Source: Nemania diffusa (taxonomy: Eukaryota > Ascomycota > Sordariomycetes > Xylariales > Xylariaceae). From it: a stretch of 64,000 nt of DNA. The notes under the pieces are model-generated. The model worked only from the letters and a program-made list of their open reading frames with translations. It was not told the origin of the DNA and made no database searches. A program made the translations under genes and the position numbers. Every line of letters starts with the position of its first letter. Position 1 is the first letter of the stretch. Where the stretch lies: contig JBBPUQ010000009.1 of NCBI GenBank assembly GCA_038501195.1, forward strand, positions 2,914,001-2,978,000. Direction: 5' to 3'. This document shows, in pieces, positions 13,651 through 24,341 of the stretch.

Positions 13651-15176
13651 AAAGTAGATCTTTTAAAATAGGTTATTTTAAAAATCGTAGTTTTTACAAG
13701 TCAATAGAAATCGCAGGGTCACGTTACAACAAGGTGCGTAAGTCTCGGTCCACGATCAATGGGATAAGCATAGAGGTCAGTGGCTTGTGTAAATTGTTAC
13801 ACATTATATATTACATAAGTAAAGTGCTAACGCAGGCTTAAATCGTTTATTAAACAATAATATATTGCTTCGTATGCTATTTGCAAAACTAAAAACTAAA
13901 AACTAAAAACAAAAGTAGAAACAAAATAGTTTTGTCGGTATTGGTATACCTGGCCCTCCCTAGTTGAGTCCTCCCGCTCTCTTCATCTACATATTACCCC
14001 AGATGTGTGGTGGGTGGGTCGTAATCCCTGGAGTAACGATGCTCCATTAGGTACCACCCCACCTCCAAGCTGTACGTAGGCGGTATCTGTAGGTCATCCC
14101 AGCTCCGGAGATGGCAGCATTACAGCTAGTTAGGTAGTATCACATAGGTACATGTAAGGTCTAGACCACAGTCCCTGAATCTTGGTATTAATAGCAAAAG
14201 CTATCTGGTATTTAACCACTTGCTCAAAATAAAGGCTTTGAATCTCCTCTACTCTTTCTCAATGTTTTCTACGATAGGTTAATGACTTGAATTGAAAGCT
14301 CAGGTGTTACTCAAAGACATAGTCCGGGATACCGAACACAATCCGGAGACAAGTGGAGATACTGGCTTACAAGGATTCGAGATCGACCTCCGATAGCTCC
14401 GGAGGAAGAGGTCAAGTATTTTGTATGTCTGTTTCTACAAGGATTCTATCGATTTTATTATAGTGTTTTCAATACTACCTACATGTCTCGGAGAATCTAG
14501 GTTGCAACGAGAACATGCGACAATCTTCGAAGAAATGTAACAATATTATGCTACTATAGATGCAATGCCGCCTTACCTAGAATACGACTAACTTGCCGAG
14601 TACTTGACAACAAGCTGATAAACGTCCTAGTACGCAGTAAGATGCCATGAATGCTACAGTGAACTTGCTAAAGAGAGAGGCATCCGCCGAGGCCGTTCTC
14701 ACAAATCAGAGCCGGCAAATTGGTGGGGGCGATACTGCATTAGGCATCTTCGAGCGCTGCACCATAACCACATGTTTTCAGCTTTGCCTATTAGCCAGTC
14801 GGTCTCCGTATCTCATAGCTACAGTATCACATCCGATCGGCCCAGGTACCGCCGGAGGGACCAGGTCAGCTGTATCACGGCGGAGGGTGAGGTATGCATA
14901 AGAAGAGGGTAGGGGTCAATCTAATACAGAGTCGATGAGACGAAACGAACTTCATTCGCCTCCTCACTTCAACATCCCCTATCAAATTCCCCATGCGTGG
15001 TCCTTTCCTATGCCCCTTTCAATTACTTTATTGGTATTGGTGGTTTATAAGTGTATTCCGAAATGCCACGAGTTCTGATTTTTCATAATCAGGGCTTCTC
15101 CCCACTATGCTCTGCATAGAACTTCCAAAAGTCTACCTAATCAACTTCCTGAACCCCTCGCTAAGTGCAGTTCGCC
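13651..15176. other. Gene-free transition out of the AT-rich block
   Basis: Composition becomes ordinary here, but I see no supportable gene. 13888-13914 holds a short tandem of AAAACT units. The open frames at 14647-14901 and 15107-15289 have no recognisable family and no splice partners. The stretch 13930-14230 is free of RIP marks and may be a fragment of a transposon, but I found no terminal repeats or target duplication. It also holds the promoter of the receptor gene that starts at 15177. Confidence 0.5.
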
Positions 15177-16657
15177 ATGTCTTCATCGTCATTATCCCCG
15201 GAAGCTTTTGCTGCCTGGTTCAAAAGCCTCCCCGAATGCGGCGTAGGTCCCATTTGAAACTAAACCTTTGCGTTGTGAAAATGTGTTGACATCTTCTTAC
15301 TTCAGGCCAGTTGCCTCGTTGAGGCCATTACCACCAAGTCGAACTGCTCCCTCACAGACCCTGCATGCTCCTGTGCTAGTCAAGCTGTGCAGGCAGCTGC
15401 AGGCGCATGCGTTCTTCAGACATGCGATATACCTGACGCCCTTGCTACCCAAAATTTGACCAACTCGTTATGCGGTGTTCAATCCGCTAACGACCGGGCT
15501 TTCATTCCGGTCATATACACTTTCGTGGTCTTATCGTCTGTTATCGTCACACTGCGGTTCGTGGTTCGTTTGACTGAACGGATTCCGCTGTGGTGGGATG
15601 ACTATTCTGCCCTTGTGTCGGTGCTCATATCGATCGGGTTCACTGTTTTATGTGGAGTTTGTAAGTTGACCCTGCCCCCCCTACCTGCTCGATATCTAAT
15701 TATTTGTTAGTTGGTGAGCTTGGAGTAGGCCGCGATTTGTGGGATGTGCCGCAGGAAAATATTTCAACGATCCTTATTGTACGTCTCTACCTCCCATCGC
15801 CTAAAAGTTACGCTGACTCCTAACGCTCATATTTCTGCTTGTAGCTGTTTTGGGCAGCGCTGTTGTGTTATGCCACGTCACGGTTTTTTGTTCGCGTCTC
15901 CATCAGTCTGTTCCTGATGAGGATCTTTCGCGTATCTGCTGCCCGGCCGCTCATTATCGTAACAATAGTACTCAACTTGGGCATCACTGTCACATATATA
16001 TTCTGCATCATTTTCCAGTGTACCCCTGTATCGTACTTCTGGAATCTCTGGGACGGTCTACACGAGGGGCGATGCGTCAATCAATGGGCTGTGTTCCTTT
16101 CTGGCGGCGTCATAGCTACTACGCTTGATGTCGTTCTTATCCTATTGCCCATACGCTGGATCTCTCAGCTGCAATTTTCAAATGCTAAGAAGCTTACTAC
16201 CCTCGGCATGTTTTCTCTTGGTGTGCTGTAAGTCTTTGCTACCCCTGCCCCTAGATCCGACTGGGGTTTCCCGCATGGCGAGCACTGGGCTGACGTATTT
16301 TTGTGAAGCGTCGTTATCACTAGCATTATGCGCATAGTGTCTCTTTACACGTTCACACACTCTCATGAAATCACCAGAAATCTCCCAAATCTTGCTATCT
16401 GGGGTGGGCTCGAGCTCTACGTCGCCAATATCTGTGCGTGTCTACCGAGCTTGCGACCACTCGTCGTGTTGAGCGTCTCGAACTTCCGAGCTTGGACGAC
16501 AGGTGCCTCCAAGGGAAGCGGCTCTTCTTCGGTAGGCCTGTCGGATTACCCTATTAATGGCAGCGGGAAAAGGAGGATCCCAAGTGATGATGGCAAGAAT
16601 TTTTCGCATTTTGAATCTCGTACCACGGCTAGTCACGATCTGGCTAGTATTCCATAG
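15177..16657 (+). CDS. CFEM-domain PTH11-type G-protein-coupled receptor
   Basis: Five exons, 15177-15242, 15306-15660, 15711-15778, 15845-16227 and 16309-16657, join in frame to 406 residues; all introns are GT-AG and the phases agree. Residues 18-79 form a CFEM domain with all eight cysteines (C21, C25, C36, C43, C45, C57, C62, C78) in the family spacing, including the CxC pair. The rest is a seven-helix rhodopsin-like (PTH11) region with basic loops and a Ser/Gly-rich cytoplasmic tail. In plant and insect pathogens this family senses host surfaces and acts at the plasma membrane through G-protein and cAMP signalling; that role is family knowledge and the ligand is unknown. The domain starts within about 20 residues of the chosen ATG, leaving no classical signal peptide, so an upstream exon may be missing. 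It is the first gene beside the RIP block. Confidence 0.88.
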
Positions 16658-16846
16658 AGAGAGCAAAACCATTGGCGGGACGGGACTGTCAAGTGTAAAT
16701 CTAATTCATAGAACTTCGGGAGCCGCAGTCAAATCCTGCTATAGAGTTCAAAAATATCATGTACTATTAAGTTTACGAGTGCTGTATTAACGAATAGAAC
16801 CAAAGAACAAGAAGTCTTTATTGAGTGCTGAGACATTACCTATGTA
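16658..16846. other. Short gene-free stretch before a MITE
   Basis: This is the 3' flank of the receptor gene. It ends with CCTATGTA (16839-16846), the left copy of the target-site duplication of the element that starts at 16847. Confidence 0.6.
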
Positions 16847-17313
16847 CAGGGTTGTGATTTAGTACCTTAGTAATTAGGACTAATTTAGTATTACTAGATT
16901 AGTACTTACTTTAGTACTGATTTTCAAAGTACTAAGCTAGTATTAGTATTATTTCAAAAATACTAATACTAATTTAGTAATACTAAGTTAGTAATTAGTA
17001 TAATACTAAGTACTAAAATATTTACTTATATAAGTAACAACGCTTATATATAAAAATAATTACTTAGGTAGATTAAGTGGTCTGTGCGCAGTTGTGGCTT
17101 TATAGCTGTGGCTTTATAATGCAAGCAGTTAAAATAGTGGCTAAGCAGTAAAGGTTAATATTTAGTATTAGTATTAGTATTTCTTAGTATTTTAGTATTA
17201 GTCTTAGTACTCACTAGTACTAAACTAAGTTAGTCTTAGTACTAGGTAGTACTAAACTAAGTTAGTATTAGTATTGACTAATACTAAATTAGTATTACTA
17301 AATCACAACCCTG
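16847..17313. mobile_element. hAT-type MITE (467 bp) with intact ends and 8-bp target duplication
   Basis: The element starts CAGGGTTGTGATTTAGTA and ends with its exact inverse complement, an 18-bp perfect terminal inverted repeat. It is flanked on both sides by CCTATGTA (16839-16846 and 17314-17321), a perfect 8-bp target duplication. CAGGG ends and 8-bp duplications are hallmarks of hAT transposons. The interior has no open frame; it is filled with TTAGTA/TACTAA motifs in both orientations, a duplicated GTGGCTTTATA near 17093-17119 and an imperfect tandem of AGTACTAAACTAAGTTAGT around 17216-17270. It is therefore non-autonomous and must have been moved by a transposase encoded elsewhere. 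It lies about 230 bp upstream of the gene at 17543, in the likely promoter. Confidence 0.92.
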
Positions 17314-17542
17314 CCTATGTACGTAGATAGCGGAGGGGTTAATTTCGCTTTACAAGACTATTAGGGTTAGTTGCTTACATACAATGGGCCAGCTTCCTGT
17401 ACCACATATCTTAGGTACCTATGTAGGTACCTACATACCCTACCTAACGTAATTTCATTCATGATATATTTCATAGTGTTAAGAGTGTGTCTACACATCA
17501 CAATCTACATCTTAACTACAATTCACTAGAACAGCACGGGTC

Positions 17543-18459
17543 ATGGTGCAGAATCCGCTTGGATCGGGGCGACTATACTTCGCCTACGGTTCAAACCTGT
17601 CAACGGCTCAGATGCACAGTCGATGTCCACTTTCCACTCCAATAGGTTTGGCGCATCTTGCGGGCTGGACTGTAAGCACCCTCTTATCTCCTCCCATACC
17701 GTTTCTTTCATGTTCTATCATCTACCGGTAAAACAGACCTTTTTGGTCGGGAACCAGGAGTCTCAAGAGCTTCGCTACCAGAACGTTTCCACCATTCGCA
17801 AAACTTAACAGCTAGATACTTACCGCCAATTGCAGTGGATCATCAATCAACGCGGATATGCGAATATCGTGGCAAATGCGCATGAAGACTCAAGGGCCGA
17901 CATTCAGAATATCTCCCAGCAGCAGGATTCTCTACAAGCATCTGCTACGAACAGCCCACAGAATGAATCTAAAGTGAACTACACCCATGATTCCTCCCAG
18001 GATCAGCTACCGAAGATCGTGACAAGACTAGGCGTCTATGGACTAGTGTACCGACTGCATCCCGAAGATGAAAGACAGCTAGATCTTTGCGAGGGAGTGG
18101 GTTATGCGTATGAGCGGGAGATGCTAGAGGTTGTGTGGGCTGGTACCTCAGATCCAAACCCAACCCAAAGCTCATTATCGAACATCGACGGCCCTATTCC
18201 TGATGCCCAGCATGAAACTCCGAGAGTAAAAACAGGGGCCCCAGGTGAGGAAGAACCCACATCGCTAGTGCAAGGCAAGAAATTCAAAGCCCTTGTATAC
18301 GTCGACTCCCTCCGCGTCACACCTTCGATTCCGAAGAGAGAGTATGTCGGCCGGATGAATACGGGTATTAAGGAGGCAGTAGAGCATTGGGGTTTGCCTA
18401 CTTCGTATGTGGACGAGGTTATCCGGCCCTATATTCCTGCACTTAGCGATGGATGCTAG
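17543..18459 (+). CDS. Gamma-glutamylcyclotransferase-like (AIG2/GGCT fold) protein
   Basis: Two exons, 17543-17671 and 17836-18459 (164-bp intron with GTAAGC donor and TTGCAG acceptor), give 250 residues. The N-terminus carries YFAYGSNL, the glycine-rich signature that binds the gamma-glutamyl group in this fold. WIINQRGYANI follows directly after the intron, as expected for the family, and DLCEGVGYAYER contains Glu129, the candidate catalytic acid. Family members release 5-oxoproline from gamma-glutamyl dipeptides or open related amides; the substrate here is unknown. Residues about 56-100 are a Ser/Gln/Asn-rich insertion in the core, as in many fungal members. The promoter region contains the MITE at 16847-17313. 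The start is the only ATG that gives the complete signature. Confidence 0.88.
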
Positions 18460-18875
18460 ACCTCTATTAAATGACAGACCTAGAAGCGAAGGGCGCTTGT
18501 CTCTACCTGAGAGCCTTCGATTAGACAACCCAACCCAGGGTTAATGGCTAATAAAAATATCAGTCATCGAAGGCTTAGTTGATATAAACGTATCATGAGG
18601 ATTAAGGTAGAAATTACGAAGATAAGTCAAGGACTTAAAGCCTGTTCACAGCTATCTATGCTGTGTATTGTTTATTTATTTCCAAAATGACGTACGGCCC
18701 GTGCTTCAGCAACCAAATTACGCTAGCGATAACAGTGCGGACGATCAAGCCACCTTAAGCCACATGGTTGTGGCTGTGCCAAATCACGCAAACTTTCCAG
18801 TTTTGAGTCGCTACACGGCCTGTTTTAATAAATGAGCTGGGAACAGTATAACGCACCGTTCTTCAATGAATAATT
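18460..18875. other. Convergent intergenic region
   Basis: This separates the 3' ends of two convergent genes. I see no gene, repeat or strong hairpin in it. Confidence 0.6.
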
Positions 18876-20204
18876 CTACACATTCGCCAGCACTCCTCCT
18901 GGAAGGAATGCCTGTACATGTTGGTTTCCCGCATGGTATCGCTGTAGATACAAGCAGATAGCAGGACATTCCACTCTAGCTCTCAGGCCAATCCACCATA
19001 TACTGCGACCTGCCTTACGATACCACAGATACAGCAGCAAAAGCGCAACGGGATCCTTTTCCAACAGCAGAGACTGGAAAGAACCCTGTATACTGCGAGT
19101 GAAGCGTTCAGTCTGGCCAGTTGTTACCTGGCTGTCTGAGAGATGTAGAATCTGCGATACAGCATGGGCGGAATTGAAGTACGGATTATTGTCTATCGTA
19201 GATGAATCCCGGAGGCCACATACAACAGCCAAGTCAGTGGGTATACCATCGATGCCTTCCTCGGGTAGGGGTGAATGCATTTCGGCAAATGTCGATGCCA
19301 TGACAAGAAAAAGACTGTCTGGCCGTACCGGGTTGACTATAGGCCACAATGACATTTTCCCCTTGCTCAAGCGCACCCATTCTAAATCTGTGGGTTCAGA
19401 GGGCTTTATGGGCCATGAACTTTCCAGTGTATCACCTACATCAGGAGAGGCGAAGCTCAACAAAGCCAGTGCAGCGGCTGTGCCCCAGATCGAGTCTTTT
19501 TCATTAGCCGTAATTGGCTCTCTCAATTTCTTACTGAAGAGGGCTGTGCTTTGAGACGAGTGATAGCACTCTTCAACCGTGCGACCAATGCCTAACGAGT
19601 TGTTGAGGTAGCGGTCGTACGTGAACGCTACCGCTAGAGAGGCATGCATCAAATGAGGGTGCTAGAAAAGGATCCCTATTAGCACTCAAATGAGATCATG
19701 CGGTATTACATTCAGAGGATGCATGAATAATTCACAATACATACGGTGAAGGCCAAAGCCAAGAGTTCACGGTTAACCTGTATCATCTTAGGGTTATCCG
19801 GGGTTATGAGACTTCGCCCGAGATAACGCGTTATAAAATCTTGACACTTCGCGTTCAGTTGATAATAGTATGAACCATCTGTCGTCCAGACGGCATTGGT
19901 AAATGGAGCCCGGAGCTGTACTCGATTTCGAGTAGCCAATAGCCCTTCTGAGTCACCGGTGATAGGCTGTAGGTCTGGAACAACAAGCACAATGTTGCAT
20001 AGGACCCCGAAAGATGTACATCTCTTGCATTGTGGTCTGCCTTCATCACACTAAAGGGTCAGAGAGGGCTAAGCCTAGTTCTATAAGCTGCTCGGGACAG
20101 GGAATACTCACTTTGACTCTTCTAAGCTTGCAATTTCGGCACCCATTTCTCGACCTCCGCTTGATCCGACAGTCCCGAGCTTCTCCTAAACAATCGGAGG
20201 ACAT
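18876..20204 (-). CDS. Zn(II)2Cys6 transcription factor
   Basis: On the minus strand the exons are 20112-20204, 19745-20050 and 18876-19661, joining in frame to 394 residues. The zinc cluster spans the first intron: exon 1 ends in NGCRNCKLRRVK and exon 2 starts CDEGRPQCKRC, giving C-x2-C-x6-C-x6-C-x2-C-x6-C at residues about 22-49. Exon 3 starts HPHLMHASLAVAF, the usual beginning of the fungal-specific transcription factor region found in Upc2-like and related regulators. It should act in the nucleus on CGG-type sites; its targets are unknown. It is transcribed divergently from the epimerase-like gene at 20661 across 456 bp, which makes that gene a candidate target. The automatic open frames split this gene in two because the DNA-binding exon is only 93 bp. 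Confidence 0.9.
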
Positions 20205-20660
20205 GATAACACCAATAATCTTTCACCAGTGCTAAGTCTACGACCGAGAATATTAATTATGACGAGTTTCAGAATCGAAGGCTGAAGTCGGAAATGATGC
20301 GTTTTCTAGCTCCTGCGCTAACCCTCTCCCGGTTATTCCCCTGTTCACACTAGCCGTTATTCGCATGGAGATGTCTTTGATTGGTTGATAGTGGTGTTGG
20401 GGTTCTGCTACCAATCATCAACACACGATTTCATCGAACAGACCGTGAATATAGCAGATCTGAAGGCATGAAGGTGCCCGGCCTAAGCTGTGAGCTGGTC
20501 CCTTTTTGTGGGCTAGCGGGCAACCGCTCGTGCGTATTTAAGGGCGATGTGATTCACCAGAAAAATGAAACAGCAAGACGACTCTCTTCTGCCTGTACAA
20601 CCGGGTCGCGACACTCTCAACCTCTTTCCAATTCCGTCCTCAAACGGAGCTTCTCTTACT
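20205..20660. promoter_or_regulatory. Divergent promoter region between Zn2Cys6 regulator and epimerase-like gene
   Basis: These 456 bp hold the start regions of two divergent genes. TATTTAAG at 20535-20542 is a TATA-like site on the plus side. It lies too close to the ATG at 20565 for a normal leader but about 120 bp before the ATG at 20661, which supports the downstream start. I see no clear paired CGG operator. Confidence 0.45.
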
Positions 20661-21605
20661 ATGAAGATATTTGTTACTGGCGCGAGTGGAAACATCGGCA
20701 AGGTTCTCACGAAAGAGCTGCTGTCTCATGGCCACCAAGTCCTCGCCCTCGCTCGCAGCGATGCCAGCGTCGCCCTACTCCAGAATCTCGGTGCAGAAAT
20801 CCAGCGCGGCACATTAAACGATCTGGATATACTCCGTAAAGCCGCCTCCGAGTGCGATGGTGTTGCGCACCTGGGGTTTATTCACGATTTCAACGACTAC
20901 GCCGGCTGCTGTGCCGTCGACCGAGCCGCCATCGAAGCCATAGGGTCCTCCCTAGCAGCGGCGGGCGACCACCGCGCCTTTGTCATCACGTCTGGCACGT
21001 CGTTACTCAAGAAAGGTCAGCTAGCGACTGAAGACCAGACTTACGATGAAAATGATCCTTTTGGCGCGTTCCGCGGTCCGTCAGAGTCGGTGGCATTGGC
21101 ATTCGCCGAAAGAGGCGTGCGCGTCTCGGTGATGCGGCTCCCGAGTGTGTATGGCGAGGGAAGTCTTGGCTGGGTAGCGCCTATGATAGCGAGCGCCCAG
21201 GAAAAACAAGTGGTCACTTACATAGGTGAGGGGGAGAATCGCTGGTGCGCAACTCATACTTTCGATATCGCGCGAGCGTATCGACTAGCGTTAGAAAAGG
21301 GGCTCGCTGGCTCTGTATTTCACGCCGTGGCTGAGGAAGGAGTGCGTGCCAAGGACGTTGCGCTAGCGCTTGGAAGAAAACTCAACCTTCCTGTTGTGAG
21401 TAAGACGCGAGAGGAAGCTGAGGAGATCTTTGGGCTGCTGGCGAATGCCATTGGGATTGATAATCCGTCGTCGAGTGCCAAGACGAGGAGCCAGCTTGGA
21501 TGGCACCCCATTCATCCTCCGCTGCTTGAATACCTGGGATCTGGAGATTGGATGGCGTCTACAGATCTACCCTCATGGTCGCATGCACGGGACACAAATG
21601 TATAG
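20661..21605 (+). CDS. NAD(P)-dependent epimerase/dehydratase-like protein (atypical extended SDR)
   Basis: A single exon of 314 residues. It opens with MKIFVTGASGNIG, the Rossmann GxxGxxG nucleotide-binding motif at residues 7-13, and continues with extended-SDR features: VITSGTS in strand 5 and RLPSVYGEG after helix 6. The catalytic YxxxK is not visible where it would be expected; the region reads RGPSESVALAFAERG, so this is an atypical SDR that may bind a nucleotide without classical oxidoreductase chemistry, or use another residue. An in-frame ATG at 20565 would add 32 residues without family character; the TATA-like site at 20535 favours the shorter form. The protein is probably cytosolic. 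It is divergent from a Zn2Cys6 regulator gene that may control it. Confidence 0.88.
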   Translation: MKIFVTGASGNIGKVLTKELLSHGHQVLALARSDASVALLQNLGAEIQRGTLNDLDILRKAASECDGVAHLGFIHDFNDYAGCCAVDRAAIEAIGSSLAAAGDHRAFVITSGTSLLKKGQLATEDQTYDENDPFGAFRGPSESVALAFAERGVRVSVMRLPSVYGEGSLGWVAPMIASAQEKQVVTYIGEGENRWCATHTFDIARAYRLALEKGLAGSVFHAVAEEGVRAKDVALALGRKLNLPVVSKTREEAEEIFGLLANAIGIDNPSSSAKTRSQLGWHPIHPPLLEYLGSGDWMASTDLPSWSHARDTNV

Positions 21606-22006
21606 GCCAATCAGCTGCATATAGCATATGGGAAACTCTAAGTTCGCGATCTGCGCAAAGTCCCTTGACATTGAGTTCAAGGTAAATCACAGGGTCTAGA
21701 GATAGACTGATGCAAATAAACGGAGAATTCATGTATATGGTGAGAGTAGGCATAAATGGACCCTCTGCTAGTTCTGCGAAGATTGAGGTTTTGACATAGA
21801 TGTCAATAAAAACCGTTATTACTTGAATCATGCTGTAGTAAAAAGATTTTAGCAATATTAGGAACTCAGCACAAGAGCGTATAGCTAGTAATTCAGTGTG
21901 AGATGAATAGATTCAGATGACGATCTAGAAAGAAAACCAGGGCAGCTTGAGTGCGAAAAAAAGCCCGAAAATAAAAAAGAGAAGAAGTGTGTGTTGCCCC
22001 AGTCTC
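21606..22006. other. Convergent intergenic region
   Basis: About 400 bp between convergent genes. It holds AT-rich 3' flanking sequence and no supportable gene. Confidence 0.6.
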
Positions 22007-23202
22007 TTAAGGCTCTTGCCACCACGAACACCTCAAGACTTGGTCGATGGTTAGTCTAGCCGTCGGATCCGGCTTGGTCATTCCAGATATCATATTTAGT
22101 GCAGCTTCACCGAGCTCTTTCCCCCATACCTGGAATCGTAGTTCAGGTTGGTCCTTCGCCGCAAGCTCGGCTATTGCTGACGCTTTCCTCAGGGTACTGT
22201 GCGCGCGACTGTCCACCTGCTTAAGGAGCCCTTCGTTTACAGGCCCGAAATAAGTAAAGTGTCGAGTTAGAATGTCTTCGTGTGGTGCTATACCAAGCTC
22301 CGCTAGCTCCGCTACCACCTCTTTATCCTCTAGAAGCAGAAGCTCTCCACCCCCAAAAGCATATATACACTGTAAACAAAGCTTAGCATAAACTTTTAAA
22401 GTCGAACATAGTTTACTTACCACCAGTCCATACGAAAATATGTCGGACGCTTTTGTTATACCGCTTCCGGTCTGTCCTTCTGGGCTTCGCCACATGAAAT
22501 TCCCTAACGCAACCCCTGTCCGAAGTGGCATTTCTCCTACCTGCTTATAGGCAATACCAAAATCGCCTAGGGCCGCATCGGTGACTATTTTGTTGCCCTT
22601 TTGATCGCAGGTCCAATTGATGAAAATGTTGTCAGGTTTTACATCTGCAAAGAACTCGAATAGTCAGAGGTTTTGCATACCACTTTCCGAGTCGTGGAGA
22701 AGCGTACCGAGATGGAGCCAGCCTTTGGCATGGAATTCCTGGATTGCCTCTCCTACGTACCGTAGGGCCTTCTTTAGTTCCGTAGGAGGGAAGTCGGGAT
22801 CGTCCCGCATCAAGTTAAGTAGGGTGTCTGTGAAATACGGATAGACAACGATGCGGTCCTCCGGGTTGAAATCAACGGGCATTCGAAGCCGGCGGGAGCC
22901 TGCAAACTCGTCTGCGAGGCGTTTGGAAAGATCGAAAATCGACCTCGATTCTTGCTTAAAAACTATAGACTCATTTCCGCACCTAAGATTATTAAAATTA
23001 TGACGAAACTACGAAATAAGAGCATAGAGCTTAAGACATACGCAGCTTTAAAGATGGTAGGGTTGCCGTCCTCACTTTTGTGAAGTACTTCGCCTCGGAC
23101 ATACTGGCGACCGGATGCGCCTAATATGGTGGATGCCATTCTGACGCTTGCGCTGTATGTGTAAGGAAGCCCACGGATGGTTTGGGCAAGATGTTTAGAC
23201 AT
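22007..23202 (-). CDS. Small protein kinase-like protein
   Basis: Four minus-strand exons, 23042-23202, 22708-22982, 22421-22644 and 22007-22369, join in frame to 340 residues. A degenerate glycine loop lies around GEVLHKSEDGNPTIFKA, and IVFKQE may hold the strand-3 lysine. HLDVKPDNIF is the catalytic loop and crosses the second intron. GDFGIA is the metal-binding DFG motif, SPEGQ replaces APE, and ASDIFSYGLV is the helix-F segment. The C-terminal WWQEP tail follows a typical TARLTIDQVL helix. The loop has Leu in place of the usual Arg (HLD for HRD), so activation-loop phosphorylation may not be needed. Such short kinases are expanded in filamentous ascomycetes and their substrates are unknown. 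The minimal N-lobe also allows a pseudokinase. Confidence 0.85.
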
Positions 23203-23807
23203 GGGAGCGGAAATGAGGTGAATGAGCTGACTGGGTTAAATGGAAAAGCACGATGAAGAAATGGTCAACAGTCCGCCATGACTTGCGGTCAGGTGCACGT
23301 AAAATGCTTACATAAACCCGCACGTACCAAGGCGACTCAGTCTCGGTATTCGACGAGTACCTGTCTCCCAGGTAGCTGCAGTAGATCTGTCTATTATTAT
23401 ATAAGCATTAGAATTGCGTCAAAAGTCGTCAGATACTTGCCTCTAAGGTCAACTAAAGGTAGTGGCGTACTGTTGTTTAGGTATAGGGCAGGCATTCGTA
23501 ATGCTGTTCGACGGCCGAAAGCGAAACAGCCTAGGTGTAACAAGGGCTTCTGCTCAAGGGCTTAGAACTGATTTCTATTCAGAGATAATTCTGAATGGTC
23601 TCAAGAGCCTTAATGATCTCTGTCTTTCTTGATCAATCTGCTCAGAATCATGGCTCTATTTATGTACAAAGAGTTGAATCACGTGTTGGGGGGTTAATAG
23701 TCATGACATACTGATGAGTTGCTAACAATCGTACTTCTATACAATGGCGTGTTTACCAAGGCACAACGTCAAGGAACCCCAAAGATGCACCCAAGATCTT
23801 AAAGCAA
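23203..23807. other. Intergenic region upstream of the kinase-like gene
   Basis: About 600 bp. The open frame at 23278-23565 has no family character and is not called. A run of CTCAAG/TCTGA-type motifs near 23550-23650 shows no clear repeat structure. Confidence 0.5.
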
Positions 23808-24341
23808 CTACTCCATAGATGACCATACACCCTTATGCCGACAGATATGTTTGCCCCTAGAACGCTTGTCAAGATACCATGCGTGCGGGGCGACGATGTA
23901 TTCTTTCCTCCACTTCCGACTATAGACTCGTCCGCTCTTGGCCGCATCGGTGGAGTTTCTGTCACACGTTTCCTTCAGGATGGTCTCAACCTGGTCCAAT
24001 TCTTTCCGAGGGATGGGGTCTAGATAGAAATACTTGAAGTTGCAGACTATCCATATTACGCCATCGGACGCCTTGGCTGGGAACCATACCGGTTGATTGC
24101 TCCTCGAGCCCACCTTGTTTCCATTCTCCGCCCATTCAATCATCATCTCCTTGGCGGACTGGGAGTACTCGCTTGATATTGGGAGATGGAGGCATGCCAC
24201 GTCCGTTACAGGAATGCCCTTCCTGGCGGTTATGTCGATATCTGGCTCTGTTGATGTAGATATGGAGTTGGTTTTGTTGAATGGCATAGCTAATGAGGTT
24301 ATCATTAAGCCAGAGGCAATAATGAGTGATAGGATATGCAT
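23808..24341 (-). CDS. Small secreted protein, function unknown (effector candidate)
   Basis: A single exon of 177 residues. The first 18-20 residues, MHILSLIIASGLMITSLA, are a clear signal peptide. The mature part is rich in Lys, Arg, Trp and Tyr and has four cysteines (in VACL, IVCN, ETCD and HICR), enough for two disulfides. I recognise no catalytic motif or known domain. Length, secretion signal and cysteines fit the small secreted proteins that fungi use against hosts or competitors, but that role is only a hypothesis. It sits between a kinase-like gene and an esterase gene on the same strand, each with its own upstream region. Confidence 0.72.
   Translation of the reverse strand: MHILSLIIASGLMITSLAMPFNKTNSISTSTEPDIDITARKGIPVTDVACLHLPISSEYSQSAKEMMIEWAENGNKVGSRSNQPVWFPAKASDGVIWIVCNFKYFYLDPIPRKELDQVETILKETCDRNSTDAAKSGRVYSRKWRKEYIVAPHAWYLDKRSRGKHICRHKGVWSSME

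Noticed and set aside
13930..14230. Possible LTR or transposon fragment at the edge of the RIP block
   Set aside because: No second copy, terminal TG/CA pair or target duplication could be found in the window.
14647..14901. 84-residue plus-strand frame
   Set aside because: No family character, no splice partners, and it lies in the transition zone.
17353..17380. TTAGGGTTAG near 17363, resembling telomere repeat
   Set aside because: Only about one and a half units; no array.
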